A DNA stretch of 64,000 nt. Source: Siphonodentalium dalli (taxonomy: Eukaryota; Mollusca; Scaphopoda; Gadilida; Siphonodentaliidae). The position numbers and the translations under genes are program-made. Each line of letters starts with the position of its first letter. Position 1 is the first letter of the stretch. The notes beneath the pieces were generated by a model, which had not been told where the DNA came from, searched no databases, and worked only from the letters and a program-made list of their open reading frames with translations. Below are positions 12,301 to 27,300 of the stretch, piece by piece. The stretch covers positions 50,479,762 to 50,543,761 of the forward strand of contig CP136061.1 of NCBI GenBank assembly GCA_032622095.1, given 5' to 3'.

Positions 12301-15300
12301 ACCTGTCAATTTACATATTTTTAGTTTTATCAAAAGCTATTGAGAGAAAATAGTGTTTATAGGACTATTAAAAATTTAATAACTGCCAAACATGTCTTTT
12401 AGTCACCTTACTTGGTGCCAAGCTTGGCTATTATCCACACTTGCAACATGAAGTAAACCGGAATCACTGACGGACCTTCAACATACGACGACAATGTCAA
12501 TATCTCATAATTCTCTGACAGTAATTCTTATTCAAATGCGGTACCCTCTGGAATATCATCATCCATTGGCTGTCACCATTTTCAGCGATAAGGTACAAGT
12601 AAACAAAACACACATGAGTTTACGTAAGTATTTTTGCACTACGGGTTACACTACGTTATGTTTATGGAACAATTTTTGAGTTACGTGTTGAAAGGGTTAA
12701 GTTTGTGACTCGATCGTACCTGTTGAGCCAGCTGCCTCAGCCGCTCACATTCCATCACAGTACAGTCATTCCTTGTCGCGACCTTGACCTGACCTCTATC
12801 TCCATAAAAGTTCTCAGATTGTTCTCGGAATAATGTCATCAGCTGCCGCAGGCTGAATGAGGTGGCATCCAATGCTCGCTGTAGTGACTGAACACACATC
12901 CGCCACATCGACTCAGATAAATACGGCCCAGCAGTTAACAGCACATGTCTACAAGTAAAGGATTTTGAGTGAATAAATTGTCTCTCAGTGGTTTTAACCC
13001 TTCCATGACTAGAGCTTCCTGAAATTTTACGAAAACCCTGTGCCAATGCATTCTCTTATATATGCCAGTATCCTATAGGGAGCCTTGCATATATATGAGA
13101 ATACATTGGCATAACAATATTTACCTTGACTGTGTAACCATTCTCTTATATTTGCGAGGCTCCCTATGGGAGACTTGCATATAAATACGAGAATGCACGG
13201 GCACAGTATCTTTAATGCTGCACTAGCGCAGCTGCCATCATGAAAGGGTTAAGGCTAAATTCTCTGTTGTTTTGGGATAGGTAACTTCTTATTTACACAC
13301 AGTACCTAAACCAAGGGTGTGTGAAGTAACCAAGGGTGTGTGAAGTAACCAAGGGTGTGTGAAGTAACCAAGGGTGTGTGAAGTAACCAAGGGAAAGGGG
13401 AGCATGAATTCCAGAAAATGTAACTTTCTTGTCAGGTAACAAATAAATTCCGAAAGGGCAAAACAATTTGGGAATCAAACATCATTATTTTAAACTATAT
13501 CAAAGGTTAAACTTTTTCACACTTCTATCTCAACAAGGTTTATTTTGCTTCATTCACAGTGACATATATGCCAAAAACCACAGGGTGAACATAAATGAAT
13601 TAACTCATATTGAGTTGTGATTGGTGAATGATTTTTATCGTTTCTTACAAAGTTGAAATTTTTTCTAATAATATAGATGTAATAAATTATTAAAAACATA
13701 TCGCTGTAGTGACAAATAAATTTCAAGTGGATGAACTCAAGTTAGGAAAACTACAACCTTGTCGATCCGAGGAAGAAATAATACTGAAGAATACTGGTCC
13801 AGGCTAGAAATTTATACTTCTCCATGCTAGTGTCAAGACAGAAGAAAAAGTTTAAAGATACGGTAAGCATTGGCAGTGGGTATTGCTTTTAAAATAGCCA
13901 CATGTTAAAAAAAATTTAAAACCGCCATAAACAGAACAACTATTATATTATAGACAATTTTTTTACTTATACCAATAATAAATATTGCGTAAATTGCTTG
14001 TTATTGTCATGTTAGTACTCTGTGTTTAAACAAACACCACGTTATGTGAACAAACAGTACGTAAGGAGTATGTGATAAGCAAAACACTCAATGCTGGGGA
14101 GACCCCACCCACTCAGTGAACTCTGATTAGAAATGCCAACAAGCTGATTACAACATACCAGTGCATGAAGATCATATGACAATTTATAAGAAACAAAGTG
14201 TGGTCAGAGATTTTATTAATCAGCTCAAAAGTAATACATGTGTAAGTCGTGATTCTTTTATCACTGATTGGAGCATCGCTGATTTTGAGGAGATACAATC
14301 TGCACAGTTCAATTTGAAGGGCCTCTTTGCCGGAAAATTAAATTGATGTCATACCTGATACATGAGCATCCGAGTCTGGAGATAACTTCTGCTTGCTGCG
14401 CACAGCACTCTGTCAGCAGCGTGAGTAACTGCTGAAGCATGAATTCTATGGAATTCTGATATTCGGTCTTAGCTGAAGACATAAATTAACATTTAATATT
14501 CGTCAGTTAAGCAACATAGAAACTTCTATAAATACATAAAATATAATATATGGACTTTATGTGTCTTGGAAAGGACTTGTTTAATTGAGATATTTATTAA
14601 CTGCTTTCAACTCTGGGATGAGACAAATGCTCTTTGTTATTGCATGTTAAAGACTAACTACAAATGAGTAGCATAAGATCTCACTAATACTCAGTTATTA
14701 ATATATTTGTTTTTTTTGCAACCCTGAAAAATTTGGTTCATGTGAGCAGCAACTCAATTTGCCTTTTTTCTATTCAATTTGTGTCCAAAAAAAAATGCAC
14801 TGACAAGTAGCTCACTTTCAAATGTTCAAACAGTAAGTTCAATAATAGTCTTAGCTGCTAATTATGTTAACCCTTTACCCAACAAACCGGCCAAATAAAG
14901 CTTCAACAGCCTAAAATATCTTGGGTCTGTCTCAATAAAACCATACAAATATGGATATCATTGGAACCGGCTCATTGACCACATTGTGATGGTTACAGTT
15001 ATGCCCTGTGCCAATGCATTCTCTTATATAAGAGAATGCATTGGCCTAAAAAAAATCTTTTTTTAACACTTTTTACCATTTTTTCTTACATTCTTTAACA
15101 ATTTAAAAATTTTTAATGTGTTAAGCCAATGCATTCTCTTATATATGCGAGGCGACCTATGGTCAACTCGCATATATAAGAGAATGCATTGGCACAGGGC
15201 CGTTCTGTTGGGTAAAGGGTTAACTTGGGAAATGTTTAGATAACCACTTATTTTATCACATAATTAGCCCCTAAACCCACCCTCATATTTTTTAGTAAGA

Positions 15301-18300
15301 CACATGTGTATTATTGGTCAAAAGCTCTTCAGAGCTTGTGTTTGTGATATGTTTAAATACCTCTGACTTTTAAATAAAAATTATCTTATCTTATCTTATT
15401 GGCATGTGCAGTGACGCAAGAGCTTAGAGCAATGATATTGATGTCAATGCAGGAACTTTATTATGATGTTAATTAGAACATAGATATGATATTTGAATTG
15501 CATTGGGTTATTTAGTGATGACTTTGAGACAAACATGGGTGATAACGGTGGTTGAACAATTTTGTCAACATGAAAAGACACATTTAAAATGGAACTATAT
15601 TTCTTGAAGGTGACTTTACTGCCTCTTTGGTTGTGATAAGGAAATAAATATTAATTTGTTTTAACCCCAGCTGTTTTGAGATCGTTTTTCCTTACTAAAA
15701 AATGTGATTATGTGATAAAATGGATCTCAAATTCGTCGCAATTCAAAACAAAATTTATTAACCTCATCCACTAAATTTTATATAGAGCCTTGCTAGAGCT
15801 CAGGTCGATTCAAATTTATTGCACTCGGTTAATAAATTTTGTTAAGAATTGTGACTCATTAGAGATCCTTTATATCTGAACATTCCGTCCCATCTATTAA
15901 ATTCCCTCCCAATGGGAATCTGATGTTTGGTGCACATAAAACATCTCTCCAAATTATACAGCACGACCATTCAAATGTATAATATTATAAATTTACAAGA
16001 AAATATTCAGTGATGAAATGTTTAACACGCTAACAAGAACACAATAAAAGGTCAGCTGACCACAGTGTCCCCCAAAAACGTGGCAAGTCGATGCCTCTTT
16101 GTTAAAGAAATTAAAAAAAATGTTGAAATTTTCTACGTCGAAAAGGGTTAAAACTCTGTAATTTTTTTTTTCTTTTTCCGTCATCTATATAAATGTTGCA
16201 CATCTCCAATATGTGGGTAACAATACTCTGAAGTTTCAAATATCTACGATCAAAACTGTAGGAGGAGTTGATTACACCATGAAGGTACCCTCATACAGAA
16301 AATTATAAAAAATGTTGAAATTTTCCAAGTCGAAAAGGGCCAATAACTCCATCAAAATGTTTTTTTTTCGTCATCTATATACATTTTGCACATCTTCAAT
16401 ATATGGGCAACAAGATTCTGAAGTTTCAAATCTCTGGGATGAAATCTGTAGGAGGAGATGATTACACCATGAAGGTACTCAAAAGTGTGACGGAAGGATG
16501 AACGGACGGCTAGACGAACGGACGGACGGACAGAGCCCGTTTCTATAGTCCCCCAAAAATATATTTTTCGGGAGACAACAAGAACATCATTCAAACACTT
16601 ACATGAGAATTGGATAATGAAATCTACAACAAGGTCAGCGGTGAGGCCATTACACTGCTTGAAGTTACTAGCACCAGTTATCCAGTATCCATACGTATGG
16701 GATCCCTGGCGTAACCAGCCTTGCATCATCGGAAGTAGTAGATGGTTAATGCAGTACATAGCAAATTCTGGACCTACAAAAATAAAATGTGAGTGTGTGA
16801 AAGACCAATGTATGGCATTAGATGACATTCTCCAATGTTTGTTTTCAAAATTTCAATAACTCTTTTATTACTCCTCAATCAGCAAGCCTGAAAATAGTGT
16901 GTCTGTCATTTGCAGAATGAGGTCCCCAGAGGGTGAATTTAGTGATGATATCCCACACAATGGGCTAGCATCACCAAATTCACCTTCTGTGGCCCTCATT
17001 CTGCTTAGGCCTCAACTGCTATGAGAGACCTATGATCAAAATGTGGTTCCCCAGTTGAAGTTGGTGATTAGTCACCTCGATTATGCATTTTATCATCTGC
17101 AATTTAGGGGATATAGAAACTTCCCAGAAGGGAAAAAGTAACTAAAAACAATGTTAATTTGAGACTATAAATACTTCCCAGAAGATGAGTCCTAAGCAGA
17201 ATGAGGTCACCAGAGGATGAATTTGGTGATACTAGCTCACTTTGCAGGATAGCATCACTAAAAACTCTGGACTCCTTTATCTTGGTGTTACTAATAGTGA
17301 GTTCTGATTGGTGTTACTGATGTGGAATCCCAGGGTTGCGGAATGAAAACTCTGTTAAAGGTCATCAGACCCACTATTTTATATGTGGGTATGTAGTTTA
17401 CTCCAGACTGACTATTTGCAGACAAGTCAATCAATCTGAGTGAACCGAGACTGCTACGCGATCGATAGTATGAAACAAACAGCAGGGAATCCCATTACTT
17501 TCACTGTCGGTGTCAACCAATCACAAATCTCGGCAGGATGCAGCCAAAGCCAATTAGAAGATAGTGATGTCAGGCCCCAAGCTTGGAGGCAACTGGGGCA
17601 AAGTTTTCGCCTTCTAGATGGCGACTTCGCCCTCGGATGTCAATTGTGTTTTGCAACGAAGTTTATGGTGGGCTACTAGTACGTCTTAAGAAGATGGGAT
17701 ACTCATATATATAAGAGAATGCACTGGCACAGGATATTTAATGCTGCACCAGCGCAGCTCCCATCATGAAAGGGTTAATACATGCTGATGAACAGTGCAT
17801 TTATTCCCACTTATTCATTTGTAGAAATGTTCAGTTAATACCTGGGACTTTGGAAGCATTCCGTAACAACTCAAACAACATCTCCATCGTCTGCGGCTGA
17901 AAACTTCGAGGACATGATGCGATAGCAGTAGCCAGGCCATCGACGACTAGAAACCACACATGAAGAACGCCTGAATGGTTACTTTCAATCAACTGTGCTA
18001 ATTTCTTCTCTGACTCCGTGTTATATTTCCTAGTTTCACTATCAATCCCAGAGTCCACTGAAGTAATACTCGTACATTCCTCGCTTCGATTGTCAGAGTC
18101 CGTCTCAAAATGACGAAGTGAAGAAAGACCACTATCAGGTTTGTTGTCACTATGAGAACCTTCAGAAAATACTTTCTGGAATTTCTCAAGGTCCATGTCT
18201 GGTATAATTTTGTCAACAACCTGGTTTGAAATATCAATCTGGATTCTGAAACAGAAGAACTAGATATTCTTAGAATCTGTGTTTTTGAGACAATGCACAT

Positions 18301-21300
18301 TTTTGGATTGGGTGGGAATTCATCCCCCGGTCCATGATGGCGAATGCACCTTGCAATGCACAAACAGCCACCGAAAAAAATCTGCAATTGTGCCAATATG
18401 CTACCATATAAATTTTCTTAGTTTAACCTTTTCATGATTGGAATATATTACAATGTCAAGGTAAATATTCAGGGCTTAAAATCTGACAAGAATCAGAACA
18501 ATTATTCTCAGTTTAATTCTCGTAAAAGCAGCTGACTAGAAATGCTATTTTTAGATTCTCATAAATGTTATGGATTTTAAGGCCTGTATTGTTAGGCCAA
18601 TGTATTATATTATATATACGAGGCTCCCTGTGGCAGACTCGCTGACATAAGAGAATGCATTGGCACAGGGTTTATCACAAAATTTCAGGAAGCTCCAGTC
18701 ATGGAATGGTTCTAGAGACATAAAAATACCTTTGTATTGTTGGATCTGATGAGGTAGACAAATACATGTACCAGCCCCGATCCATGACTATCTGTCTCCT
18801 ACTAATTAGCTTGTGAGAAAACATTGATAGCAAAGGAGTTCACAATACTAGAAGGGGACAGGCTCCTTTTAGAGTTACAAACCAAGCTTATATAAAATAT
18901 ATCTGTATTTGAACATACATACATGTCATCGTCTGTTCTTTTAAATTGGGGTTTCGTTATAGCAGATGATTCTATCTGATGAGAATATCATATTGAGTTA
19001 GCCGCTCTCACATAGGAAAAACATTTCTAATTTTTTATCAATTCAAATTTTGGGTAATAGATCTGTTAACCAAGTTGTAAAACAAGAGTACCGCTGTGGC
19101 ATGGCAAAATATGCCGATATGGCATGGCAAAATATGCCGATGGTAATTCAAATGGCCATAACTCTGGCAAAAATTGGCAAGCAGAACCCAAATTTAAACT
19201 TGACCTGTATTTTGGGGAATAAAATCACCTAACAAATTTCATTCCATTCAGTTCAGACTTTACTAAAGTTATCATCCAGAAATGAAAATTGAGTGCAAAT
19301 TCAAACAAAAATGGCCATAACTCTGGTGAAAATTGGCAAACGAAACCCGATTCGAACTTGACCTGTATTTTGTGCTAGTAAACCACATACCAAAATTCAG
19401 TCCATTCATTTGAGACTACCGAAAGTTATCATCTGGAATCCAAAAGCGAACGGACACAGAGACCTGTTTAAACAGGCATATAAAAAGAGACCCCCATGGT
19501 AACACATAATACTGACCTGTGAGCACCACTGAATGTTGGACAGGCCGGCATCTTCCACATGGATGACAGTATACTACACATCTGCTTCAGATATTTGAGA
19601 GCCGGGATACACAGGTTCTGGTTATCTTCCGCTACCGGGAAATAATCATTCTCTGAGTCTTCATCGCTGTCATTCTCTGCCCCTCCTAAAATAGAACAGA
19701 TACTTGAAACATGACAATGCAATCAAATATTGCTTACTGTGTACACCCGTCAGTAAGCCCGGGGGGGGGGGGGCATGAATTTTTTTAAACAAAAACATGG
19801 GACTGTGCTTACCTTCGAGGAACCCCCACATGCAACATCTCAGTTTGCATTCACAGTGCTAATCTAATGTTGTGTTAAATATGAATCATATGTATATTAT
19901 TTTATTTAATAATTTGTCTTGTGTTTTATTATGTTAGAGTATTTAAAATAAAGACACAAAGATCATCTTATTTATTGTAATACAGCATTATGTGAAACAT
20001 AATTGGGCAGGTAGTATTAATGAGTTTGCAATGGAAATTAGCTGGCGTAAAGCTTCTTTTTTTTTTTGCATGAATTTTTGTCATTTTCATTCAGAGTTAA
20101 CCTGAAATCAATGTATACTCGCCCTTTAACTTCTACAAATGGGGTGAGCTTATCTATGAGGACCACATTGACTGGACTTATCCTCAGGGACAGGCTTACT
20201 GACGTGTCTTACTGATGTGTCTTACTGATGTGTCTAAACTTATAGTTTAGAGGCAAGATCACCAAGTTCACCCTCTGGTGACCTCATTCTGCTCTGGCCT
20301 CATCTTCTGGGAAGTATCTATAGTATCAAATTAACATTGTTTTCAGTTACTTTTTCCCTTTTGTTCAGTTTCTATCGCCCCTATTAATTTGCAGAAGATA
20401 AAATTCATAATTGAGGTGATTAATGGGTGAACATCACCAACTGCAACTGGGGAACTTCAATCTTATCCTAGATCTCTCATAGCATTTGAGGCCTAAGCAG
20501 AATTAGGTTCCCAGAGGGTGAACTTGATGATGCTAGCTCACCATGCGAGATAGCGTCACTAAATTCACCCTCTGGGGACCTCATTCTGCAAATTAGACAC
20601 CATATTTCCAGACTTGAACAATAATAGAGCTAAATTTCAGTATACTTAACCCTTTCTGTGCCAAGTCCGATTTTTGCTTCAACCCATATTTCCTTGATCA
20701 TTTTTCAAATTTATTGATTATAATAATGTGATACATTGATGGAAAGAGCTCTTAGTTATTAGAGTTATGATTTGAACATAATTATTCCATATTTGAACCA
20801 TTGTTTCATCATTTTTATTTAGATATTACATTATCTCCTATTTTTGTTATATACCCTTAGGTGACGATCAATTTTGGTGGCTGGTCGATTTAAATTTTGT
20901 AAAGGCCACTTCGCCCTATTGAACACCCACTTCGCCTTATTTTCGTGACAGGGAGAAGTCACTTCACCCTGAAAATCAGGTCTAGGCTGGTCCCTGTATG
21001 AACAGGTAAAGGTTAATACACTTGTAAAACTTAAGCCTGCAATTCCAGCTTTATCATCATGTCACAATAAACTCGTACGATATTATTATATGATCCTAAG
21101 TTTCTTTCCCCAATTCCTATGTTAAAACGTAACGAAAAATCGAGATATCTAACGATGTTCACCTCATTAATTAAACAACAGGTTAACAACAGTTCCAAGT
21201 GATGTCAGATACTTCAGGGGTTAACATAACTTATTATCAGACCTGGATATAGATCAGGTTTTCCCAGCGACGTTCAACGTCACAACGACGGTCTTGTCCA

Positions 21301-24300
21301 ATCAAAACGCATTTCATATAATACAAGACAGTCAATGACTGTGGGGTCGCTCACCAGACTGCAAAGACTGATAAGACTGGGACTCTGGAGACCAAAACAG
21401 TGAGCACTTTTCATAATCACTTTAAAAGAAGTATATTTAAACAGGATATGTGGCTAGAGAGACTTCAAGTATGTAGCTTGGTAAAAAACCACCTTGAAAT
21501 GGCCAACTGTACACTACTGATCACCCCCCTCCTCCAGCTCAACAAGTCCCCTCCCGACCGGGATCCAGACTCCCAAGTCTTAGGTTGGAATTTCACAACC
21601 GACACCTCAAACTTTCTCAATTGTTGGAAATTTCCAATTTCACAAGCGCCTTTTTCTAAAACCATTTAAACATGTTTGAAGCCCAATTATCCATGGACCC
21701 AAAACACAATACATGTATGTCAGACCAATCAGTCAGGTGGTTCCAAGGTAGATGTTTTAATGAATTTGGTATTTCTATGATTTTATTGGACACAAAAGTG
21801 TTAACTCCCCATAGACTGCCATTTCTTGACAGGTTGACCTCATTTTAACAAATCTGTATCTCAGTCACTAAAGGATCTTCCTGATTCCTCCATACTATAT
21901 GTAAGCTAAATAGTCCAAAATCCCTTGAGAAGACATTTTAAGAATTACTATAGAGACATATAGTTATGTCCCTGGTCCCACCCTTTTAACCTGGTGACCC
22001 CATCTGAATAAATTTGAATCCCAGACACCAAAGAACCCTTCATACATATCATAAATATCAGTCAAATAGACCTGATGGTCCTTGTGAAGGAAGCATATTA
22101 AGAGGGAAACTGTCCTTCGCTTGGCCCCTATTTGACCAGGTGACCCCATTCAAAAAATCTGAATTGCAGTCAAGGAAGAACATTCCATTCTATATAAGCC
22201 AACTAGTTCTTGCAAACATATTTTAAGAATTACTATGTAGTGAAATAGTTAAGTCTCTTGCTCTGCCCTTATTTGACTTTATGATCCCATTTTCACAAAT
22301 CTGATAAGGATAAAAATTAAGTTCCCCAGTTGAAGTTGGGCACCTCATTTATGAATTTTATCTTCTGGAAATTAGGGGATATAGAAACTTCCTAGAAGGG
22401 AAATTTAACTAACAACAATGTAAATTTGATACTATAGATACTTCCCAGAAGATGAGGCCTAAGCAGAATGAGGTCGTCAGAGGGTGAATTTGTTGATGCT
22501 AGCCTGCTGTGCCGGATAGCATCACAAAAAGCGTGTCTGTTCCTACATTGTGTATGCCTGGCCTCAAGCAACACAATGTATTATACAACAAGCCTTGAAA
22601 TAGTGTGATAGTGTGTCTGTCATTTGCAGAGTGAGGTCCCCAGAGGGTGAATTTAGTGACGCTAAATTCACCCTCTGGGGACCTCATTCTGATAAAGTCC
22701 TCAACTGCTATGGAAGACCTAGAATAAAATTGAACTTCCCCAGTTGAAGTTGGTGATGTTCACCCATTGGGCCCCTCAATTATGAATTTTATCTTCTGCA
22801 AATTAGGGGATATAGAAACTTCCTAGAAGGGAAATTTAACTAACAACAATGTAAATTTGATACTATAGATACTTCCCAGAAGATGAGGCCTAAGCAGAAT
22901 GGGGTCCCCAAATGGTGAATTTGGTGATGCTAGCCTTGAATCAAGCTTTGAAATAGTCTGTCTGTTATTTGCAGAATGAGGTACCCAGAGGGTGAATTTA
23001 GTGAGGCTATCCTGCACAGCGGGCTAGTATCACTAAATTCACCCTCTGGGGACCTCATTCTGATAAGGCCCTCAACTGCTATGGAAGACCTAGAATAAGA
23101 TTGAAGTTCCCCAGTTGAAATTGGTGATGTTCACCCATTGGGCACCTCAATCATGAATTTTATCTTCTGAAAATTAAGGGATACAGAAACTTCCTAGAAG
23201 GGAAATTTAACTAACAACAATGTAAATTTGATACTATAGATACTTCCCAGAAGATGAGGCCTAAGCAGAATGAGATCTTGAGACTCTAGATACTTCCCAG
23301 AAGATGAGGCCTAAGCGGAATAAGGTTCTCAGAGGGTGTATTTGGTTATGCTAGCCTGCTGTGTAGGATAGCGTCACTAAATTCACCCTCTGGGAACCTC
23401 ATTCTACAAATGCCAGGCACTCTTTGAGAAAATGAAATTAATCTGATTTTAATGACCAATGAGTAATAATATAAACAACAAGGGTGCTTCATTGATAACA
23501 CCATTAATCTCATTTAAATTATGGATGACACGAATACACTCCCTTGGGACTCTGTCTAAGGCTGCAGAAGCTCTCTTTATCTCTCTATCTGCCTTGCCAT
23601 GTGTCATGTCTATCAGTTCATAGGAGAGTTGCCTTGTAATGGGAATTTAAATAAATATACTTTATTTACCTGTGAGTTAGGATATGAGATAGGGTGGAAT
23701 GCTGTTGGTTGGGGGTGGGGTTCTGGGTCATGTGGGGGGGGGGGTGATATTTTTTGTTTGTATGTTAAATTGATCAAGGAGTTCCTGAATTTTTTATTAT
23801 TTTTTGGGGAATTATGGCCCTGGCTCCACCACTATTTGACCCAGTGACCCCATTTGAACAAATCTGAACCCCAGTCATTCAATGACCCCCCACATACCAA
23901 ATATAAACTAAATCGGCTTAATGGTTATTGACAAGAAGTCGTTATAAGAATTACCAAGGAGGAATATAGTTATGGCCCTGGTTTCGCAACTGTTTGACAC
24001 AGTGACCTCATTTGAACAAATATTAATGACAGTCACCTAGGGAACATCCACCCCAAATATGATCAAAATGCAAAAATGTAATTTTTTGGTTTTTAGAGTT
24101 ATGTCCCTGGCTCTGCCCCTAATTGACCCAGTGACCCAATTTGAACAAATCTGATTCCCAGTCACCCAAGGTCCCTCAGTACCAAATATAAGCTAATTCG
24201 GCCCAATATTTTTGTAGAAGAAGTCATTGTAAGAATTACTATGAGTTATGGCCCTGGTTTCTCAACTAATTGACCGGGTGACCTCATTTGAACAAATCTG

Positions 24301-27300
24301 AACACCAGTCACCCAAGGACCCTCCATACCAAATATTAGCTAAATCGGCACAATGGTTATGGACAAGAAGTTGTTGTAAGAATTACTGTGGAGGAATAGA
24401 ATTATGGCCCTGGTTTCGCAACTATTTGACCCAGTGACCTCATTTGAACAAATCTGAATGAGAGTCACCTAGGGAACATCCACACCAAATATGAACCAAT
24501 TTGGGTTGATGGTTTCAGAGGAGAAGATGTTTTTTTAAAAAGTTGACGGACGGACAGACAGACGGACGGACGGATGTACGGACGGACGATGGACGAGGAG
24601 TGATGACTATAGCTCCACCGGAGACTTCGTCTCAGGTGAGCTAAAAACAGTTATCGCATTGTTTCTTGGTTGACACGAGGAATTGTCAGCCCTTGGAAGT
24701 CAATATTCACCTCGGCCTTGGTGAATATTGACTTCGTCGGGTTGACAATTCCTCGGGTCAACCTCGAAACAATGCGATAATTGTATAATGTCAACCAGTT
24801 CACATACATGTGGTGTTCTATTTAGTTATTGGCCATAAATCTCACCTGATCCTCGGACATACTTGAGCAGACACAGAATGCAGTCAACTGTGGCATTAGC
24901 AAACACCAGAACATTGTCTGTAGCTAAATACACATCAAACACATCTAAGACTGCAGTGATGTGCCTCTGTCTGACCTCGTTCACCGTTTCGTCGGCAGTG
25001 ACTTCAACTTTCACAGCTCTCAGTGCTCCGAACAGGGGGCGCCACCCAGACTGAATCTCCGCTGCACATGCTTCCACAAGCTCACATATGCAGCATACAA
25101 CCTAAAATGAAAGTGTCAATGACACTGTAGCTCAACTTGGGAAGAAGTTAAATTTTTGTGATGAGCAATAAATAGAATGATGAAAATGAGGGTAAAAAGG
25201 TTTAGTAAAACGCTTTGTGTTGTATATGTGTAGATGAAATTATGTTCATTGCAAACATTTCATCAATAAATGAGGGCTGCATGGTATGCAGCTGGCGGTG
25301 ATGTTTATGTCATTGTTTTTTTGCCAAATGACCCCAAAATGACTCGTTCCCATCTACATGTCAATGCCAACAGCCATGACAAATTTCATAATGATCTGAC
25401 CAAAGGTACGACCTGTAACCCGTGCTAATATTAATTGTTGACGGACTTCTCCAAGCACATATGGACGACGCACACATAGACGATGGATACCAAGCCATGG
25501 CAATAGCTCAAACTTTACAAGTAAAGTTGAGCTAATAAAATTCTCAAGATATGAAGATAGCTTAATTTGATGATGACTAATATTACAGAAAATTCCAACC
25601 AGTCAACAGTCGTACCATTTTGAAAACCCAACCTCTGAACTTCGCATATTTGTAAACATATAGTTCTTAATTCTGGATGAATTTAATGGGAATTATACAA
25701 ACAGCAATGATTTCGCCAAATTACCCTACATACAATTCATATATAACGATTAAAGTTGTATACTGCCAATTTGGATATCAAATCTATGAAAATAACTATT
25801 TTATGCCCCAGGCCTGTCAATTTCAGAATGAGGTCCTCAGGGGGTGAATTAAGTGATGCTGTCCACTCTGGAGACCTCTTAATGCTTATGCCTCATCTTC
25901 TCGGAAAAGTTTCACTTCTTAACATATCTTCTAATTCTGTTTTAGTTTAGTTTCTCTATATCCCCAAATTGGCAGACAACACATTGCATAATCGAGGTTC
26001 CCAATGGGTGTACATCACAATATTCACCATTTTGGAACTTCAATCTGAGTCTATGTCTCCCATGGCATATGAGGCCATGCAGAATGGGGTCCCCACAGAG
26101 TGAATTTGGTGGCGCTAGCCTGCCGTGTTGGATAGCGTCACTAAATTCACCCTATGGGGACCTCATTCTGCAAATGACAGGCACACTAAACTCAGACTTG
26201 TAAATATAAATGTACATTTATGCCCCAGGCACTGCAGAGAATCACACATTGCGGACTATGGAGTTCAATCGAAACAACACTTAATTGCGGTAAAGAGCTG
26301 TTTAATGGTAAAAACAGCCAGAAAAATGAGAAATATAAAAGTGTAGGTGAAAATATATTTGTTGATGTTCGCCAACGTGTGCATAGCGCACGGCTGGTAA
26401 CGAGTTAACGAAGTTGTTCAGTTTGTTTTGGTCATTCAAACTGGGTCAATATGCGCCGTCTGAACGATTTATTCACACGACTGATTTTTCATTAGTTTAA
26501 CTCGCTGACACGGCGGTCAAGCTTCACTCTATTCTTGAAGTTCCACGTTGTATCCCCCCCACCCAACCCATGATTGGGAGATGCTTATAACAAATGTAAT
26601 ACTATCATATTCATCATTTCATGTCTTATTTTTTTATATGACTGATCGTCTGCGAACCATATTTATCGCTACACTTCATGTTTGTCCATTAAAGTTTACA
26701 TTTAACATCATGCATTTGTTGTAGTTATTCCATAAATACTTTATGTTCGTTCGAGCTGCAAGTGAGTTAGAACATAAGGTGAGTGCAACAACAATCCACC
26801 ATAACAAATGAAAATTCCTATGGAAAACCTGCCACAGCTTATTGCTAAACCAATCAATAAGAGAGGCGGGAGGGAGGGTGTCTTAAAATTTACATAACTT
26901 AATTTATTTCATGGAATGAAAATGATTAATATTATCGATAGAAAATGGCGTCACAACAAAGGACAACTTATGTTAGACTGCGCTTATTGGCTATGTAGCA
27001 GAGAACGTAGAGAAAATGTATAGAGTCGAAAAGCACTGCAAAGAGCTTGTGTCTAAAAATACCTTGAACACCACAGCAATGATGGACCGAGGCAATGGCT
27101 GTGGGTAGATAAAACGGGCCGATCCTCTACCATGCCCAAGCATAAAAATGGTTATTAAAATAACGATGGATTTATTCTCTATTATCATTCAATCACACTA
27201 TGGGGAGTTTTCCACATGACTTTTAGTTTTTTCCTCACCTGATCTTGGACATCACCATCACAGAGTTCCAGACACAGCAGATTCTCGAAGGATTTACACA

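Noticed and set aside
23599-23847. 82-codon open frame
   Set aside because: It overlaps the start of a pearl-like element and its G-rich tract; glycine/tryptophan-rich translation is an artefact of base composition.
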